Of a stretch of 64,000 nt of DNA, positions 28,445 through 60,025 are shown piece by piece. Positions within the stretch are counted from its first letter, which is position 1; each line of letters starts with the position of its first letter. Location of the stretch: NCBI GenBank assembly GCA_016801845.1, contig CM028927.1, forward strand, positions 18,826,001-18,890,000. Reading direction: 5' to 3'. Origin of the DNA: Polydactylus sextarius (taxonomy: Eukaryota; Chordata; Actinopteri; Polynemidae). The position numbers were made by a program, and so were the translations under genes. The notes below the pieces were generated by a model. The model saw only the letters and a program-made list of their open reading frames with translations, was not told the origin of the DNA and ran no database searches.

Positions 28445-28770
28445 GCCGGTCTCTAAAAACCCTGGTCCTCCTCAGAGACCATCTCTAAATCCAGCACAGA
28501 TCTTCAATAAAAGGACGAGACATTTTCAAGAGAACTGATTGGTCGGAGGGCGGAGCTTTTATAGGCGCCGATCTCTGATCTGTAACATAACCTGCTCCAG
28601 AGCAGGTTAGATGTTCAGCATCAGTTACCATGGAGACGTAGCCCGGTGAGAAGTGAACCACCTTCATAGGACAGAAAACCCAGAGTTAAACCTGAAGTTA
28701 CTGTGATAAGAACTAATCCTGCTTCATAGTTCAGGCCTCTGGTTTACGAAGGTCTGGTCTACAGACACAT
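28445..28770. repeat. possible dispersed teleost repeat with inverted-repeat core
   Basis: Contains AACCTGCTCCAGAGCAGGTT (9-bp arms around two bases), then a run including GTTACCATGGAGACGTAGCC, AAGTGAACCACCTTCATAGG, AGAGTTAAACCTGAAGTTAC and CTAATCCTGCTTCATAG. I recall this word series from many fish genomic sequences, which suggests a non-autonomous element. Boundaries are uncertain. Confidence 0.4.
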
Positions 28771-29631
28771 CGAACAACAACAACAACAACAACAGCGTCT
28801 AAAAGTTACGTTGCTGAAGGATCCAACAGTTTGAGAAAATACGTTTTTGCTCAGAAGCTCCTCTAGTGGTCGGAGTAAATATGACAATTAACCTGTGTAG
28901 TTTTGAGCCTCAACCACGTATGTTTATTATCGTTACCATGACAACAAAGGTCGTCCTGGTTGTAAAAAGTGTTTCATTTTTCAAAATAAAAGTTCAAATA
29001 AAATAGACGTCGTATTTTATTAAACTTAAACAAAATGATGATGAATGAATCATTTTAATTTTTACTCATTTGAAGGAAATCTACATCTATATAAAAAATA
29101 AAGGATTTATTAATTTTAGTATTTAATATAAAACTGAAAGAGGTTTTTATTAAACAGATACAAGTTCCTCTATTTAATCAAACATTAACATAGATTAGTT
29201 TAATTTTATCTGCAATTGATCCAACTGTTTATTTAAATATTCTTGTTATAATATTGTGATTTAATCACATTAGTCCTCAGGTGTTTTTGATCTTTAAGTT
29301 ATTTTTTTTAATTCAGGAAGTAAAATTAAACCATTTTAAACGGTGTGAACTGTTATTTTTATCATCATCATCATCATCATTATTATTATTAATCAACTCC
29401 TTTGTTTTTCTTCTTCCTCTGTTTTATGTGTAAATCTCCTCCCACTGTTGGTGTCGTTTGCAGAAACTTCACGGAAACTGGAACAGTTTCATTTCAACAA
29501 GGAAATAATCAGACTGGAGCTCGAGGAGGAGGCCTCGAGCTGTTTTTATCTTTGTCTTTCTTTAAAAAAAAAAAAAAAAAAAAAAAAAGTCTTTAAAAAC
29601 AAACAAACACCTGATTTTAAAACGTCGGACC

Positions 29632-29672
29632 ATGAAGGAGGCAGGAGGACTGAAGTTCCCTGATAAACTCAA
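29632..29672 (+). CDS. two-pass membrane protein, exon 1
   Basis: 41 bp: MKEAGGLKFPDKL plus two bases of a Lys codon, then donor GTACGT. A 25-nt A-tract lies about 40 nt upstream. An additional upstream coding exon cannot be excluded. Confidence 0.5.
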
Positions 29673-31257
29673 GTACGTAAACATCAGATTATTTCCTCAA
29701 ACGTTTGTTTAAATCTGTTAATCCTGATTTTTTTTTAAACTAAACACTTTATCAATAATGTCTCATATTAATTATTGATCGATGATTCCAGATCATTTAA
29801 ATGTTTATAATAAACCCTCAGTCGTGTTTTGAGTCGCCTGTGTTCCGGTAAAAAACAGTGATTTCAACACCGCAGCCTCTTGTCTCGTGCCCTGCAGGCT
29901 CGTGCTCATGCAGCCGTGTGAGGGCTTACAGCGCCTCCGTGTGGTCACGTGGTGGCGCTGGCTGATCATCGGAGCTCAAGAAGATGTGTTCAACCTTTAC
30001 CTGCGCCTCTTCTTCCTCATCATCCTCAGTCTGGGAGTCATCAGGTTAAATCATCTCATCGATTATTGATCATTTTTACATAATAATGTAACAATTTCCA
30101 TGGTTGAATAAATAAATAAATCTAATCTAATCTATTATTTATATAAAATATATCACAAATTGACAGTTTTTACATCATCAGATCTGTTTCTTTGATGCAG
30201 AAACACCTTATTTATAACGGTTAAATTTCCCTTTGATGAATAAAAATATATCTTTTCTATCTAATCTAATTCTTTCTTCACGTCTCTGCAGCATCTTGAC
30301 GTATCACATCTCTGCCCGAACATCACAGTTTGTACCGTTGTTCGTGGTGCCTTGGCACGACTCATGGTACAAGTCACAACCCAGACCAGGACTAGATGAG
30401 TCCGTGGGGAAGACAGGAACTGTGATACTGATGATCCTGGGTGAGGTTGTGTTTTATTTCCTGACACAAACTTTTCTTTAACAAACACAGAGAGAGAGAG
30501 AGAGAGAGAGAGAAGTGACATGTATCTGAAATCAGTCACGCAGATGTGCTCGTCCAAGCTGCACAGAGACTGTTTGATAACCTGCAGTGGTGATGCAGGA
30601 TGCTGGAGGTGGAGGGGGGGGGTGGGGGTCTGCAGTGCTCAGAGATTGGCTTTGCACGGACGCCTTGTGACTTTAAGATCCTATTTGGCCCACTGGCTTA
30701 AAATCTACTAAAAGGAAATCTTGGTACTAAGGTGCTTTTGACCAGATAAGTCGAGTTGGTTGTGAATTTGTATTCGGAGCCACAACCGGAGGAAACATTT
30801 CTCACTTCTCTAAACACCGAAGCTTCCTCTGTTACATTTAACGGGACGGACTGAAAGCAAACTGAAAAATAAACCGTATCACCTCAACACTTGTATAATC
30901 TGATCCTACCCAACACCTCAGCAACAAATCTATTATCCTCCATTTTTTTTTTATTTGGTTAAAATCCAGAGTGACTGTTGGAAGAATTGTGTTGCTTCAT
31001 AAATGAGTCAAAGTCTGATGCAGAAGTTTTCATAAAGTGTTTGTGTTTGATCAGAGAATCTCACCTGAACTCATCGTTTTCTTCTTCTAGTCGTCGTCGT
31101 TCTCGTCACAGTTTTCGTGATAATGAAGAACTTGACTTCAGCGGCTCAGAGGAAACGAGAAGTGGAGAAAGTCTCAAAAAACAGTATTAACATTCTCATC
31201 ATTAATGACGACAAACAACAAAAACACTGCACAGTTTATACTGATGTAAAAATGTAG
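29632..31257 (+). CDS. unrecognised two-pass membrane protein, 167 aa, four exons
   Basis: Exons 29632-29672, 29898-30044, 30292-30440 and 31091-31257 join to 504 nt with no internal stop. Donors are GTACGT, GTTAAA and GTGAGG; acceptors are CCTGCAG, TCTGCAG and TTCTAG. The start has a good context (GACC ATG). Layout: residues 1-44 a short N-terminal region with a WWRWLIIGAQED stretch; a hydrophobic helix from LYLRLFFLIILSLGVI (about 45-68); a 35-residue loop with PWHDSWYKSQPRPG; a second helix of VILMIL joined to VVVVLVTVFVIM (about 102-123); and a 44-residue basic tail ending TVYTDVKM. Helix 2 is split by intron 3, which supports the splice model. The family is not recognised and no function is claimed. 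It is convergent with atp1a3, with 5.6 kb between stop codons. Confidence 0.6.
29898..30044 (+). CDS. two-pass membrane protein, exon 2 (first helix)
   Basis: 147 bp after acceptor TGCCCTGCAG. Encodes LVLMQPCEGLQRLRVV, WWRWLIIGAQEDVFN and helix 1. The donor GTTAAA is the weakest site in the model. Confidence 0.6.
30292..30440 (+). CDS. two-pass membrane protein, exon 3 (loop)
   Basis: 149 bp after acceptor GTCTCTGCAG. Encodes ILTYHISARTSQFVPLFVV, the PWHDSWYKS loop and the first half of helix 2. Donor GTGAGG. Confidence 0.6.
31091..31257 (+). CDS. two-pass membrane protein, exon 4 and stop
   Basis: 167 bp after acceptor CTTCTTCTAG. Completes helix 2 and encodes KNLTSAAQRKREVEKVSKN and a tail ending in TAG. 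Confidence 0.6.
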
Positions 31258-31260
31258 GAA

Positions 31261-31266
31261 AATAAA
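31261..31266 (+). terminator. poly(A) signal of the two-pass membrane protein gene
   Basis: A canonical AATAAA lies 3 nt after the stop codon, followed by AT-rich sequence. This gives a very short 3' UTR and supports the reading frame end. Confidence 0.45.
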
Positions 31267-31452
31267 ACTAAAAATATTCATACTTTTATTTTTTTTACTC
31301 TATTATTGTGACACACACACACATTAAAGGCAGAGAGACACAGATGGAGGGAGAGAGAAAGAGACAGTGGCCACATACAACACCATTCATTATTAACACA
31401 CCCAATATAGCTGGACTGGACACCCCCACCCCCCACACCCCTCCCTTCCTAT

Positions 31453-31494
<42 letters not shown>

Positions 31495-31859
31495 CCTTCC
31501 AGGACCCTCCCCCTGACCCTACGACCTAGGCGTCATGGTAACCCTCTGACCCATCCTGCTGTTGCTGTGGTAACAACCTTGGAGCATGTCTGACCACTGA
31601 CACACACACATGCACACACACGCACACACACACACTCCCTGTAGCCCTCCAGCCGCCCCCCTCCTCCTGCTCCACGCCGAGCCGAGGCAAACCGATCGAT
31701 ATTCTATCACACAGAACAGTGGAGCGAGAGAGAGGAGGCCACGGGCCAGCCAGATTACTAGGAGGAGGGAGGGGAGGGAGGGACGAGGGGGTGAGGATAG
31801 GGGAAAATGTGGAGGGGAGGGAGAAGGGGGGGTTAGTGGTTGACAAAAAGAGAGGAGCC

Positions 31860-32235
31860 TGCGTGTGTGTGTGTCAGAGGAAACGAAAAGGGTTTTAGGG
31901 AAGGTAGGAGATGAGTGTGTACGGGAGGGAGGTGCAAAAAGAGGGTTTTAGTGTGTGGGTGTAATCGGGTGGAGGATTGAGAGAAAGTGTGTGTGTGTGT
32001 GTGTGTGTGTGTGATTTGGAAGAAAGAGGTAGTGGGAGGGGGCTGAGGGTGTAAGTGGGTAGAAGATTGAGAGAAGGTGTGTGTGTGTGTGTGTGTGTCA
32101 AAGGAAAGGTGTTTTAGTGTGGTTGTTATGGTGGATGAGAAAGGGTGTGTGTGTGTGTGTGTGTGTGATAATGAGTGAAGCTGCAACACTATGATGTTTG
32201 TCGGTGTGTTCCTGTGTGTGTGTGTGTGTGAATTC
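31860..32235 (+). repeat. minisatellite with TG-tailed 90-bp units
   Basis: GGGTGTAATCGGGTGGAGGA at 31957 and GGGTGTAAGTGGGTAGAAGA at 32047 are each followed by TTGAGAGAA and a TG run, giving a 90-bp period. Shorter, more diverged copies occur before and after. A long minus-strand frame here is a repeat artefact. Confidence 0.7.
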
Positions 32236-32239
32236 ATTT

Positions 32240-32345
32240 TATTTATTTAATGTAAAGGGACGAGTCTATAACCTGAAGTGAACTGGTGTTAGACGGGTCC
32301 TTCAGAGACGTTTGAAACATTCAACTGTTCTTTACAGCGAGAAGA

Positions 32346-32381
<36 letters not shown>

Positions 32382-33028
32382 AGTCATCGACCTGGTTCCT
32401 GTTCAGCTCTGAAGTGATCCTAGTCCTGATCCTGATCCGGGTCCGGTGATGATCCTGATATTCATTTTATACGTCGATATTATTTATGTAACATTTATTT
32501 CTTTTATCAACAAAATGTAATTTCTTAACATTTTACTGTTTAATCAGAAACGTGAGTATAAATAAAGAAAGAACAAGACTATAAAGGAGATAAGATGTTT
32601 TTATTTATGTCTGTTAAAATATTTATCAGCTGTAGTTTAGTTCGATCGTTTAACAGGACGTGTTGTCGTGTTACTGACTCGTGGTCGTAGATGTTGTGTC
32701 TCCAACTTCAACCTTCATCAATACGAAACAAACAATCAGCTGGTTGATTAATATTTTTACAATAGATCTAATATCTAAATAAATGAACGATGTCACATCA
32801 CTCAGGTGATGATGGTAAATTCATCACTTTGTTTCATCAACGTTTTATATTTTTTGTTCAAACACATTTAATGATCCTGTTTCACGTCTTTATACATTTA
32901 CTGTCAGTAACAGACACTAAAGCTCAAGGTTTGAGTTTTTTTTATTTATTATTATTTAGCTACTAGAAAAATCTTTGGATCAAATCTGAATCAAGTGGGT
33001 GTGTGTGTGAATGTGTGTGTGTGTGTGT

Positions 33029-33070
<42 letters not shown>

Positions 33071-36000
33071 GAGCTGCAGTTTTGAGGAAGTGTGGAACGT
33101 TTTTAACACAATAAAAAACGTCTGATTGTTCAAATGTCAGTTTTAGTTTAATTCAGTCAAGTGATTATTTCATTTCCTTCAGCATCAGTTTTATTTTGTA
33201 TTAAAAAGCCACAAATTATGTAAATTAAGCACAGAAATATGAAAATATGAAACAATCTGTTAAATATTTTAAACCTGATTTTCTCAGACTCATGTTTATT
33301 CTTTTTAACTTTATTTATTATTTCAGTTGAGCTGCTGCTTTAGAGCTGAGAATCAGTTGCTACAGATTGATTATTGATAATCAATCTGATATATTGATAT
33401 TATGTAACATTTCACTGTGTGGACGTCACAGCTGCTTTAGTTTAGTTTGTGGTTAATTGAGATTAAATGAATAAAAGGTTCAGACGTGTCACTGTATCTT
33501 TATCACTGTGACACAGTAAATATCGGGACCAAGCTTCCTGCGTCTGTTCGTTGTGATTATCTGTTGTATCAGAATCATTTATCATTTTTATCCTTCAGGA
33601 TGGAAACATGACCTCAGTGTTTACAGGATAAAAACTGGATTTAACTGTTTGACTCAGTTTTAATCTTTGTTTTATTGTAAAAATAAAACAATGTTTCACG
33701 GCCGCGATCGTTCAGAGACGACACACTGACATCAACGACCTGCTGGTGATGAGAAGCAAAATCATTTACCAACAGGAAGATGTTATAATGTTATAATGTT
33801 GTAATGTTGTAACTGCAGAGGAAGAAACAGACGAGAGAAAAAAACAATGAACTCACAAAAGAGGTGACCTATATCCCTGGGTTACAACAGTGTGTGTGTG
33901 TGTGTGTGTGTGTGTGAGTGAAGTGGGCAGCCCTCATTTTCTCTGAGCTCTGTAATAGTATTCATGAAACTCGGACACACTCGTATGTGAAGACTCGTCC
34001 GTTTCGCGAGTCGAAGCCAGAAACGATCGGACTGAGCCTCCGGCTGCTTTTACTCTGAAAGGACCACTAACGTAAAAATGTATGTTATTATTTTGAAAGA
34101 TGAGGTCACTAATAATCAGAGCACATGAATAAATCAATAGTGTTGTTTTAATGTAAATTATTATGTAAAACTAGATAGAAAAACCTCACATGTATTAACT
34201 ATTATAAAAATTTCAGCTTCTTTAAAATCTGAGTTTGTTTTTCATCAACTAAACTCCACCTTAGTGTGTGTAATAAAAACACATTTTTATTTTATTATGT
34301 AAACTTATAATTTCTCTGTAGTTGTGTGTTGGTGTCAAACAAGGCGGAGCAGCATCGTCTCCTGTTGTTACGAGACGATGTGGTTGAACAGTTTGGTTCC
34401 TACTGGGACGTAACACGAACTCGTACAGCGACAAAAACCAGGGACGTTTTCTGACTCGTCTGATCCTCAGAACACAAAGGAAGCAGTGGAACAATAACTA
34501 TCTCAAACTACAGTAGATTCAAAGACAGAAACTTCTGTGATGAGATCACGTCACATGATCATGTCTGTGATTCTTCTTGTTGAAGTCAAATTAAAAGGTT
34601 GAGACAGATCCAGAGTCAAATCTGTATGTTTTACATCAACATGGACGAGAAGTGATTAAAGCTGTTTTATATTATTATATAACAACAACCACACGTCAAA
34701 GAAAGAAAACTACGTGAGGAGTCGTTGACACTGATGAATCTGTAACTCACCTCTTTAAAAACAACTGTATGTAACGTAATGTGTAATGTGTGTGTCGTAC
34801 TGGTCAGTAGTGAGCAGATCTTTGTATCTGATGGAAACTACAGTAATGAGCTGAATATGAACCAACAGGTGGCGTCAAACGTCTTCTCCCCAAACCAGTC
34901 AGAGCTTCTTCTTCTTCTGTCTCACACCAGAGACCTGGAGAGATGCGACCGCCACACGGAGACTCAGCAACAAACATCGGAGGAGACAATGTTTCTAGAC
35001 GTTGACCAGACTCTGGCGCCGCCATAGTTTCAAAATTGGGCCGGTGATAATTGTCTTTCGTGTATTTACCAAGTGGTTGATACTCGTAATGCTAATGCTA
35101 ACATACGTGTTAAACACTGCTCCTCGGGGCCGCCTGGTTTATGTCATGTGTATCGATGCTGTTTGCGAGTTCGAATCCCAGTCCAGTCAAGCTTTCCTGT
35201 GGGTACTCTCCTCCAGTCCTGTCTGTCATTAAAGGCAAACATCCCCAACAACTAATGATACAAAAAAACACTCATAGATGATGCATGTTACTACAGGTCA
35301 TGTGCTCACTCACTAATTTTTCCAAAACTGTGTCTTGAAATAGAAGAGTTGTCTTGTATTCGGGTCAATACGGTAAATGTTTGATGATGTTTTATAAATT
35401 CAACATGTTTAGAAGCAGCTGTGTGATGAAGAGTTCACTTCTTCTAATAACTGATTAAATTAAATAAATGTAAATATCTACTGATCCACACTGAAGAAGC
35501 CGTTGTTTCTACTGAATCCCGGTGGCGTCGTTTGTGTTAAACTGACCCGTGTGACGACGTGTGATGTGTTTGTTGCCGCAGGAAACAGACGACTTGACAC
35601 TGCTGCCGTAAATAAGAGTTGGTCACAGCATTTATTTCCATTTTCTGACAAAACTCCACACAAAAACAAACTCGAGACCAAGCTGAAAAAAGAGAGATCC
35701 TTCTATTTTATTTCATTTTCTTTTCTTTCTTTTTTTTTTTTTTGCTGCTGTTTCGCATGTTAAGGTACAGTCGTCTTATTCCATATTTCCACTGATTTTT
35801 TAAATAATGAAATTGGAGAGAAATCTCTTTTTCCGAGGACACAGAAAGATTGTAACTTTTTTTTTCCAACAGGGTGAGGGTCGGGGGAGGAGGTGGGGGG
35901 GTGGAGGGAGGGAGGTGGTGAACGTGGGTGAAAGTTTACAAGGACGGAGGGTTTGCACGGTGTTCACAAACAGACAGACAGGGACAGAGAGGAGGGGTGA

Positions 36001-36249
36001 GGGAGGGGTGAGAGAGAAAGAAGAGAGGAGGGGGAGACAGTGGGCTTTGTCATGTCCGAATGAAAACAAGCAGCTCTCAGACCCACTCAGAACTTTAAAA
36101 AAAGAAGAAACATAAAACTTTTACGAACAATTTTGTTTTTTAAAAAACACCCAGTCGTCTATTAGAAAACAAAAACAACACAGGAGGATGGAGGAGGGGG
36201 AGGAGGGAGGGACCTCATGTGTGTTTCAGTTTGATGGTGAGATTGATTC
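32240..36249. other. intergenic region between two convergent genes
   Basis: Mostly AT-rich, with CA/TG arrays at about 32347-32380, 33000-33067 and 33893-33917, and GA-rich DNA at 35870-36040. No coding model. Part of the right end may be atp1a3 3' UTR. Confidence 0.5.
35085..35270 (+). mobile_element. possible tRNA-derived SINE remnant
   Basis: GAGTTCGAATCCCAGTC at 35167 matches a pol III B box (GGTTCGANTCC) and lies about 60 bp into a complex segment, followed by a CTTTCCTGTGGGTACTCTCC-like stretch similar to tails of fish SINEs. No cloverleaf can be folded, so it is not a tRNA gene. Confidence 0.3.
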
Positions 36250-36893
36250 TTTATTGAGGAGACGGCAGTAGAAGTCTGGCAGTGAGATAGAAGAGAGAAG
36301 GCGAATGTCAGAGCTAGAAATGGCAGTGATTAGAGAGCTGGGCTTTTCTCTGGCGGAAACTCAACAAACACAAAATGACGCCACCCACCCGGAGTCTAAG
36401 ACGGGAGCTGCCATGTTGTTGATCGTCGTAGTGGAACAGTCGCTTTTGTTTATTTTTTTAACAGTGTAACCTTTATTTTGTTCCACGAAGCCTCGTAGTT
36501 TGAGCTCACGCGGCGCTAACGGTGTCGTAATGAGCATCGGCACAAACTGTGTCACTGGCAGAATAACGCTGTTTGGTTAGAAAAGAAAGAGACGGAGGGA
36601 CGGAGAGGACACACACTCGCCCGTCCTCTCCTCCTCTGTCGTTGGTCCTCTCGTCGTGTTGGCGTTTGTTTGTTTTTTGTTGTTGTTTTTTTGTTTCATT
36701 AGAGGATGAAGATGTAGAAGAGGAGAGGGTCGGGGGAGAAGGAGAAGAAGGAGGAAGAGTAAACATAGTTTTCTGTCATGGTTTGAGTGTGTGGAGAGGA
36801 GGAGGGATGGACGGAGGGAAGGAGGGAAGAGAAGGAGAGAGGGAGATGAGCTCGGGGGAGTACGGGGTGAGAAGTAAATGATGTTTTATTAAT
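36250..36893 (-). terminator. atp1a3 3' UTR and candidate poly(A) signals
   Basis: Minus-strand AATAAA hexamers occur at 36885-36890 (only 3 nt past the stop), 36472-36477, 36449-36454 and 36250-36255. The first would leave almost no 3' UTR, so one of the others is more likely. The interval also holds GA- and CT-rich tracts. The true cleavage site cannot be fixed from sequence alone. Confidence 0.4.
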
Positions 36894-56111
<19,218 letters not shown>

Positions 56112-56600
56112 TTCGGCGCAGTCAGTCGGGTCTCCTCAGAAGATGAATTCAACCAGAATATCTGGCTTTAAGGCGGAGAAACGGCGCAGAAAACAGCGTC
56201 TGATAACGAGAAGGAAGAAAAAAAATGGATCCCTTCAGTTGACAGCTTTGGCGCTAATGACAGAACACAATTAACTAGCTAACATAATATCCTAAAATAT
56301 CTTTTTTTTTTTTTAAGAAGAACGGGCGTAGTGTAACTTGACAAGGCAACGTTTCATTTAACACCTCAGCAAATATGTAACTTCCCCGTTCAAGATTAAA
56401 AATCAAAAACGGCTAATTTTATCGGGATAGAGCGTTAAGATGAAGCGAGGCGGTGGTGACTCTTCACCAACCTTCTCCCGTAAAGACGCAAATGATGCCG
56501 GTGGAAAGTAGCGCCGGGCGGCAGGCTTCTTCTGAGGATGCCGTGTCCCTCCGCGGAATGCGCGCAGGCCGCCGCAGCACTCAGGGTTCCCTGGATTTAT
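56112..56600 (-). promoter_or_regulatory. atp1a3 5' UTR and promoter region
   Basis: Sequence directly upstream of the start codon is CpG-richer than its surroundings, with GGGCGG-type boxes and CCGCGG near 56,510-56,580. A CCTTAAAG element sits on the minus strand near 56,170. No confident TATA box or transcription start was found. The next sequence to the right is AT-rich and repeat-like, so the core promoter is probably within this interval. Confidence 0.5.
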
Positions 56601-57179
56601 TTTTTTTTTACTCCGCAGATGAATTAAGAACCGATCTTATAAGTCATTTATTGACTGCTGCTGTGTTTATATAATAACAGAAATAATTAAAAGTGGTCAT
56701 ATCAAATGCTTACATACTGTATACACACACAGAGGCACTAATTTAATCAGAATTACAAACATATGATAAATAAATGTGAAGAGACTTCCCAGAAGTCTGC
56801 TGAAGAAAACTGAAAAATAGTTAATTCATGCTAGTTTGTGGTCATTTTATTTAACCTTATTTAAATTACAGAGCACTTCAGAACTAGAATTAATCATTTT
56901 TGTCATAAACAGTTGAATATTTGTTTGTTTTATCTAAATATTATAAATGACTACAAAGTTCCTGGTCTAATAAGACAAAACACAGCCTCCAAAATAATCA
57001 AATCTTTATACATCAGAGGAGCAAATTCCTTTAATATGTCTAATATATCTAACCACTGACGCAATGTATGAATGTAGTGGGAAGATGGGCAATAATCACG
57101 TCCATAAGATGTATATATATCTGTATGCATGGGATGATTAAAAACTTCATCCATCCTTGTCTCACAAAAGGATGGATGA

Positions 57180-57182
<3 letters not shown>

Positions 57183-57240
<58 letters not shown>

Positions 57241-57241
57241 T
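57183..57241 (+). repeat. (GACA)n tetranucleotide array
   Basis: About 14 perfect GACA units followed by diverged TAGATGGATG units. GACA arrays are a known component of vertebrate satellite DNA. It explains the Thr/Asp/Arg/Gln and Ser/Val/Cys/Leu frames here. Confidence 0.95.
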
Positions 57242-57910
57242 AGATGGATGACAAGGTGCACATCTGCATCATCATCACTGGCAACATGGGAAACGACTGT
57301 CGCACATAGTCTAGTCTCCAAATCTCCAAATTGCAGGATTTAGTCTGTATGGGTGAGGCAATGTTCAGTAAACAGACATGAAGAAGCAAAAGCACAAAAC
57401 ATGGGCTTTTTATTTTTAGAGATCACGTTGGCAACAAAGAACAGAAAAGAGAGAGAGACGAGCGGAGCTAAGGAGGAGATTAGAGAACAGAGACATAACC
57501 ACAATGAAAACATGGAAAAGATGAGATATCAGGCCTGAGCCTCAGTGGAATAAAGACGGCTCAAATCCTAAAGCGATGTGCACATAACCAGCAGCACAAG
57601 CTGAAAACAGAAATCACATGGAAACAATGTGAAGCTCACGGTTGGAAAGAGTCAAGCTGCGGCTTCACATGCTTCGTTTCTGTGTGCATCACCTGCTGTG
57701 GAAGGTTAGACAATTATACTGCTGTTTTTAGAGCCTTCAAATGGAGCAATGGGGCTATGAATAGTGTGCAGCTGCTACACACACACACACACACACGCCC
57801 TGACTGACTGATCCAACTACCAACACTGAACAAATGAATGAAGGGACAGCACACTTCACTTTATTGCGTAACACATGAGCAAACGAGACAGTGATCAAGT
57901 GTGTGTTGCT

Positions 57911-57918
57911 ATGCAAAT
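57911..57918 (+). promoter_or_regulatory. octamer ATGCAAAT
   Basis: A perfect POU-factor octamer 1.8 kb upstream of the atp1a3 start. A second one (ATTTGCAT) is at 24363-24370. Single short sites may be chance. Confidence 0.2.
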
Positions 57919-59724
57919 GTTTGTCTGTGGACGCCTGTGCAGGCGTGTGTGTGTGTGTGTGTTTGCTTCGAGGTAGCCGCTGTGTCCAGATGGGATCAAT
58001 ACTCGCCTCTATCATAATTGAAGCGTGCCCTCATTTTTTTTTTTTTTTTTTTTTGCCGCTGCTTTGTCATCCCTCCAGCCAGCAACATCAATCTCTGTTT
58101 CTTTTTCTGGCAAATTCTCAAACTGAACTGGAAAAAAGAAAAAAAAAACTGTGTCATTAACTCCTCACACATTCAGAAAGAAATGTTAGATTAAACCTGA
58201 GCTGTTATATATTGTAAATTATAGATATATATTATATGTAATAGATGTGAATGAGCAGACACAGCAGCGGTAAAGTTGTGATATTGACAGACGGATGTTG
58301 TTCTTCAGTGTGTTGTTACTTTGTAATTGTTCATATTTAGTATTCATTGTTCCCACAGGATTGTTATTTAACACTGCAGCCTCATACATTGTTACAAATC
58401 GTTATTTATCTGTATAATTTTATACAGTCAGACTGAGGGATGATCTCTTATTCACATTTTACAATCTGACTTTATTTTTTTGTGTCAAATTCATTGAAAA
58501 ACGTAGGATCAAGAGGTTTTAAACATTGTTTTTTTTCCTGTTTGATACTTAATGTGCTGCACATGGTGAAGGTTTGTCTAAAGGAGAATTATTAGTTATC
58601 AGACACGTCAGTAGCTTATTGTTGTTGTTGTTTAGAGAGTTAAAAAAGGGTCGAACAACAAGTTAATTACATAAATAAGAGACAGAGCTTTGAGTAAAAC
58701 TACTGGCTCATTAGTTTGATCATATTTAACTCTTTTGTTTTTCTGTCGTAAGAAACCATCTTCTCAGTGATTTAATTTGAGTTTTAAAGCTCAAAAAAAG
58801 TTATATTGGTGGATATTTGTGGACGTTTTCACACTTGTTTACTGCCTCGATTAAAACACATGATAACTTTACTACTACGACTTTTCACATTAGAAAAGAT
58901 AAGAGTGACGTTTCCATATGGCATCTTTACGGAGGTTAATGCTACTTGATGTTTTCAATTTCTCACAGGAAACTACAAACTGAGCTGCTTTATCTATAAA
59001 ATACAACCGGATTAGGGAGAAGTTGCACATTAGCTACATAACTGATGTTTTATTTATAGAAATTAAAACAATATGTTGGTGACATCACTGATCTCACCTC
59101 AGTCACTTCATTTTAGTGGTTTAGTTCAATTTTAACAGTTTTCCAGGCGTTTCCAGGTGTTTCAAGGTGTTTCAAGGTGTTGTCCAGGTGTACAGCTGCA
59201 GAAAACAAACATCGTCTAGCACGTTCAGTTTATCTTTTTTATAAAGGTTCGATATGAAAGAGTCGAATTTTAAGGTCGGGGGAGAGGAAAAAGGCAGAGA
59301 TGCGGACCGAGGAGAAGAAAGAACAGAACAAAAACATTTCAGAGACATGGTCACCATGGCAACAGCTGTCAGGTAACCGTGGCTCCCTAATCATCTCGCT
59401 GGCACAAAACAAAACTGAGGAAATTGGAAACAGGATGAATAGAAGGAGGGAGATGAAAGCAGACACACAGGATGGAGAGAGAGATGCAGGGAAGTGTCTG
59501 ACTGTGTATTTGCTGAAACTCACTGACGATGATGATGATTATGATTTAATTATTTAATTATTTACATGAGGCCGAATCAGACTAATGGATGAGAGAGGAG
59601 AAATGCTTCGTCACTGTTCTTAACACTGAGGACAAGGTTTCATCGGTCATCATCGGTCATAAAAATCTAAAGGAGCACGGGAACCATAGTGGAAGAACAA
59701 CAAATATATTAATGACTTGGCTAA

Positions 59725-60025
59725 ATCCTTAATATGGTCTATACACAGGCTAGTGAGCAGTGTTTTGAACTAAATGCTAGCATGTTAATTTTCAGCTGCT
59801 AATATTTATGTACAACATCTTGGTTTAGCATGTTAGCATGCATTTGCTAATTAACCCTAATCCAAACCATAAAATGAATCACAGCCAAGGCTGATGGGAA
59901 ATTTAAATTTTGTCAGTTTACAAGTTTACAAATATCAACAATATCAACTTCATGGTGGCGCTGGAGGAAAGTCACATGATCACAAAAGTCACCAGGACTC
60001 ATCATCCAGGAAGCATTACCGTCTG
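59725..60025 (+). repeat. degraded dispersed teleost repeat
   Basis: Successive words GCTAGCATGTTAATTTT, TTAGCATGTTAGCATGC, ATTTGCTAATTAACC, CAAGGCTGATGGGAA, TTCATGGTGGCGCTGGAGGA, AAAGTCACCAGGACTCATC follow the order of a very abundant fish repeat that I recall. The copy is diverged. Confidence 0.55.

Noticed and set aside
35085..35180. tRNA gene
   Set aside because: A B-box-like GTTCGAATCCC is present, but no acceptor stem, D-arm or anticodon arm can be paired; listed only as a possible SINE remnant.
57049..57395. Frames rich in Ser-Val-Cys-Leu or Thr-Asp-Arg-Gln
   Set aside because: Translations of the GACA array.
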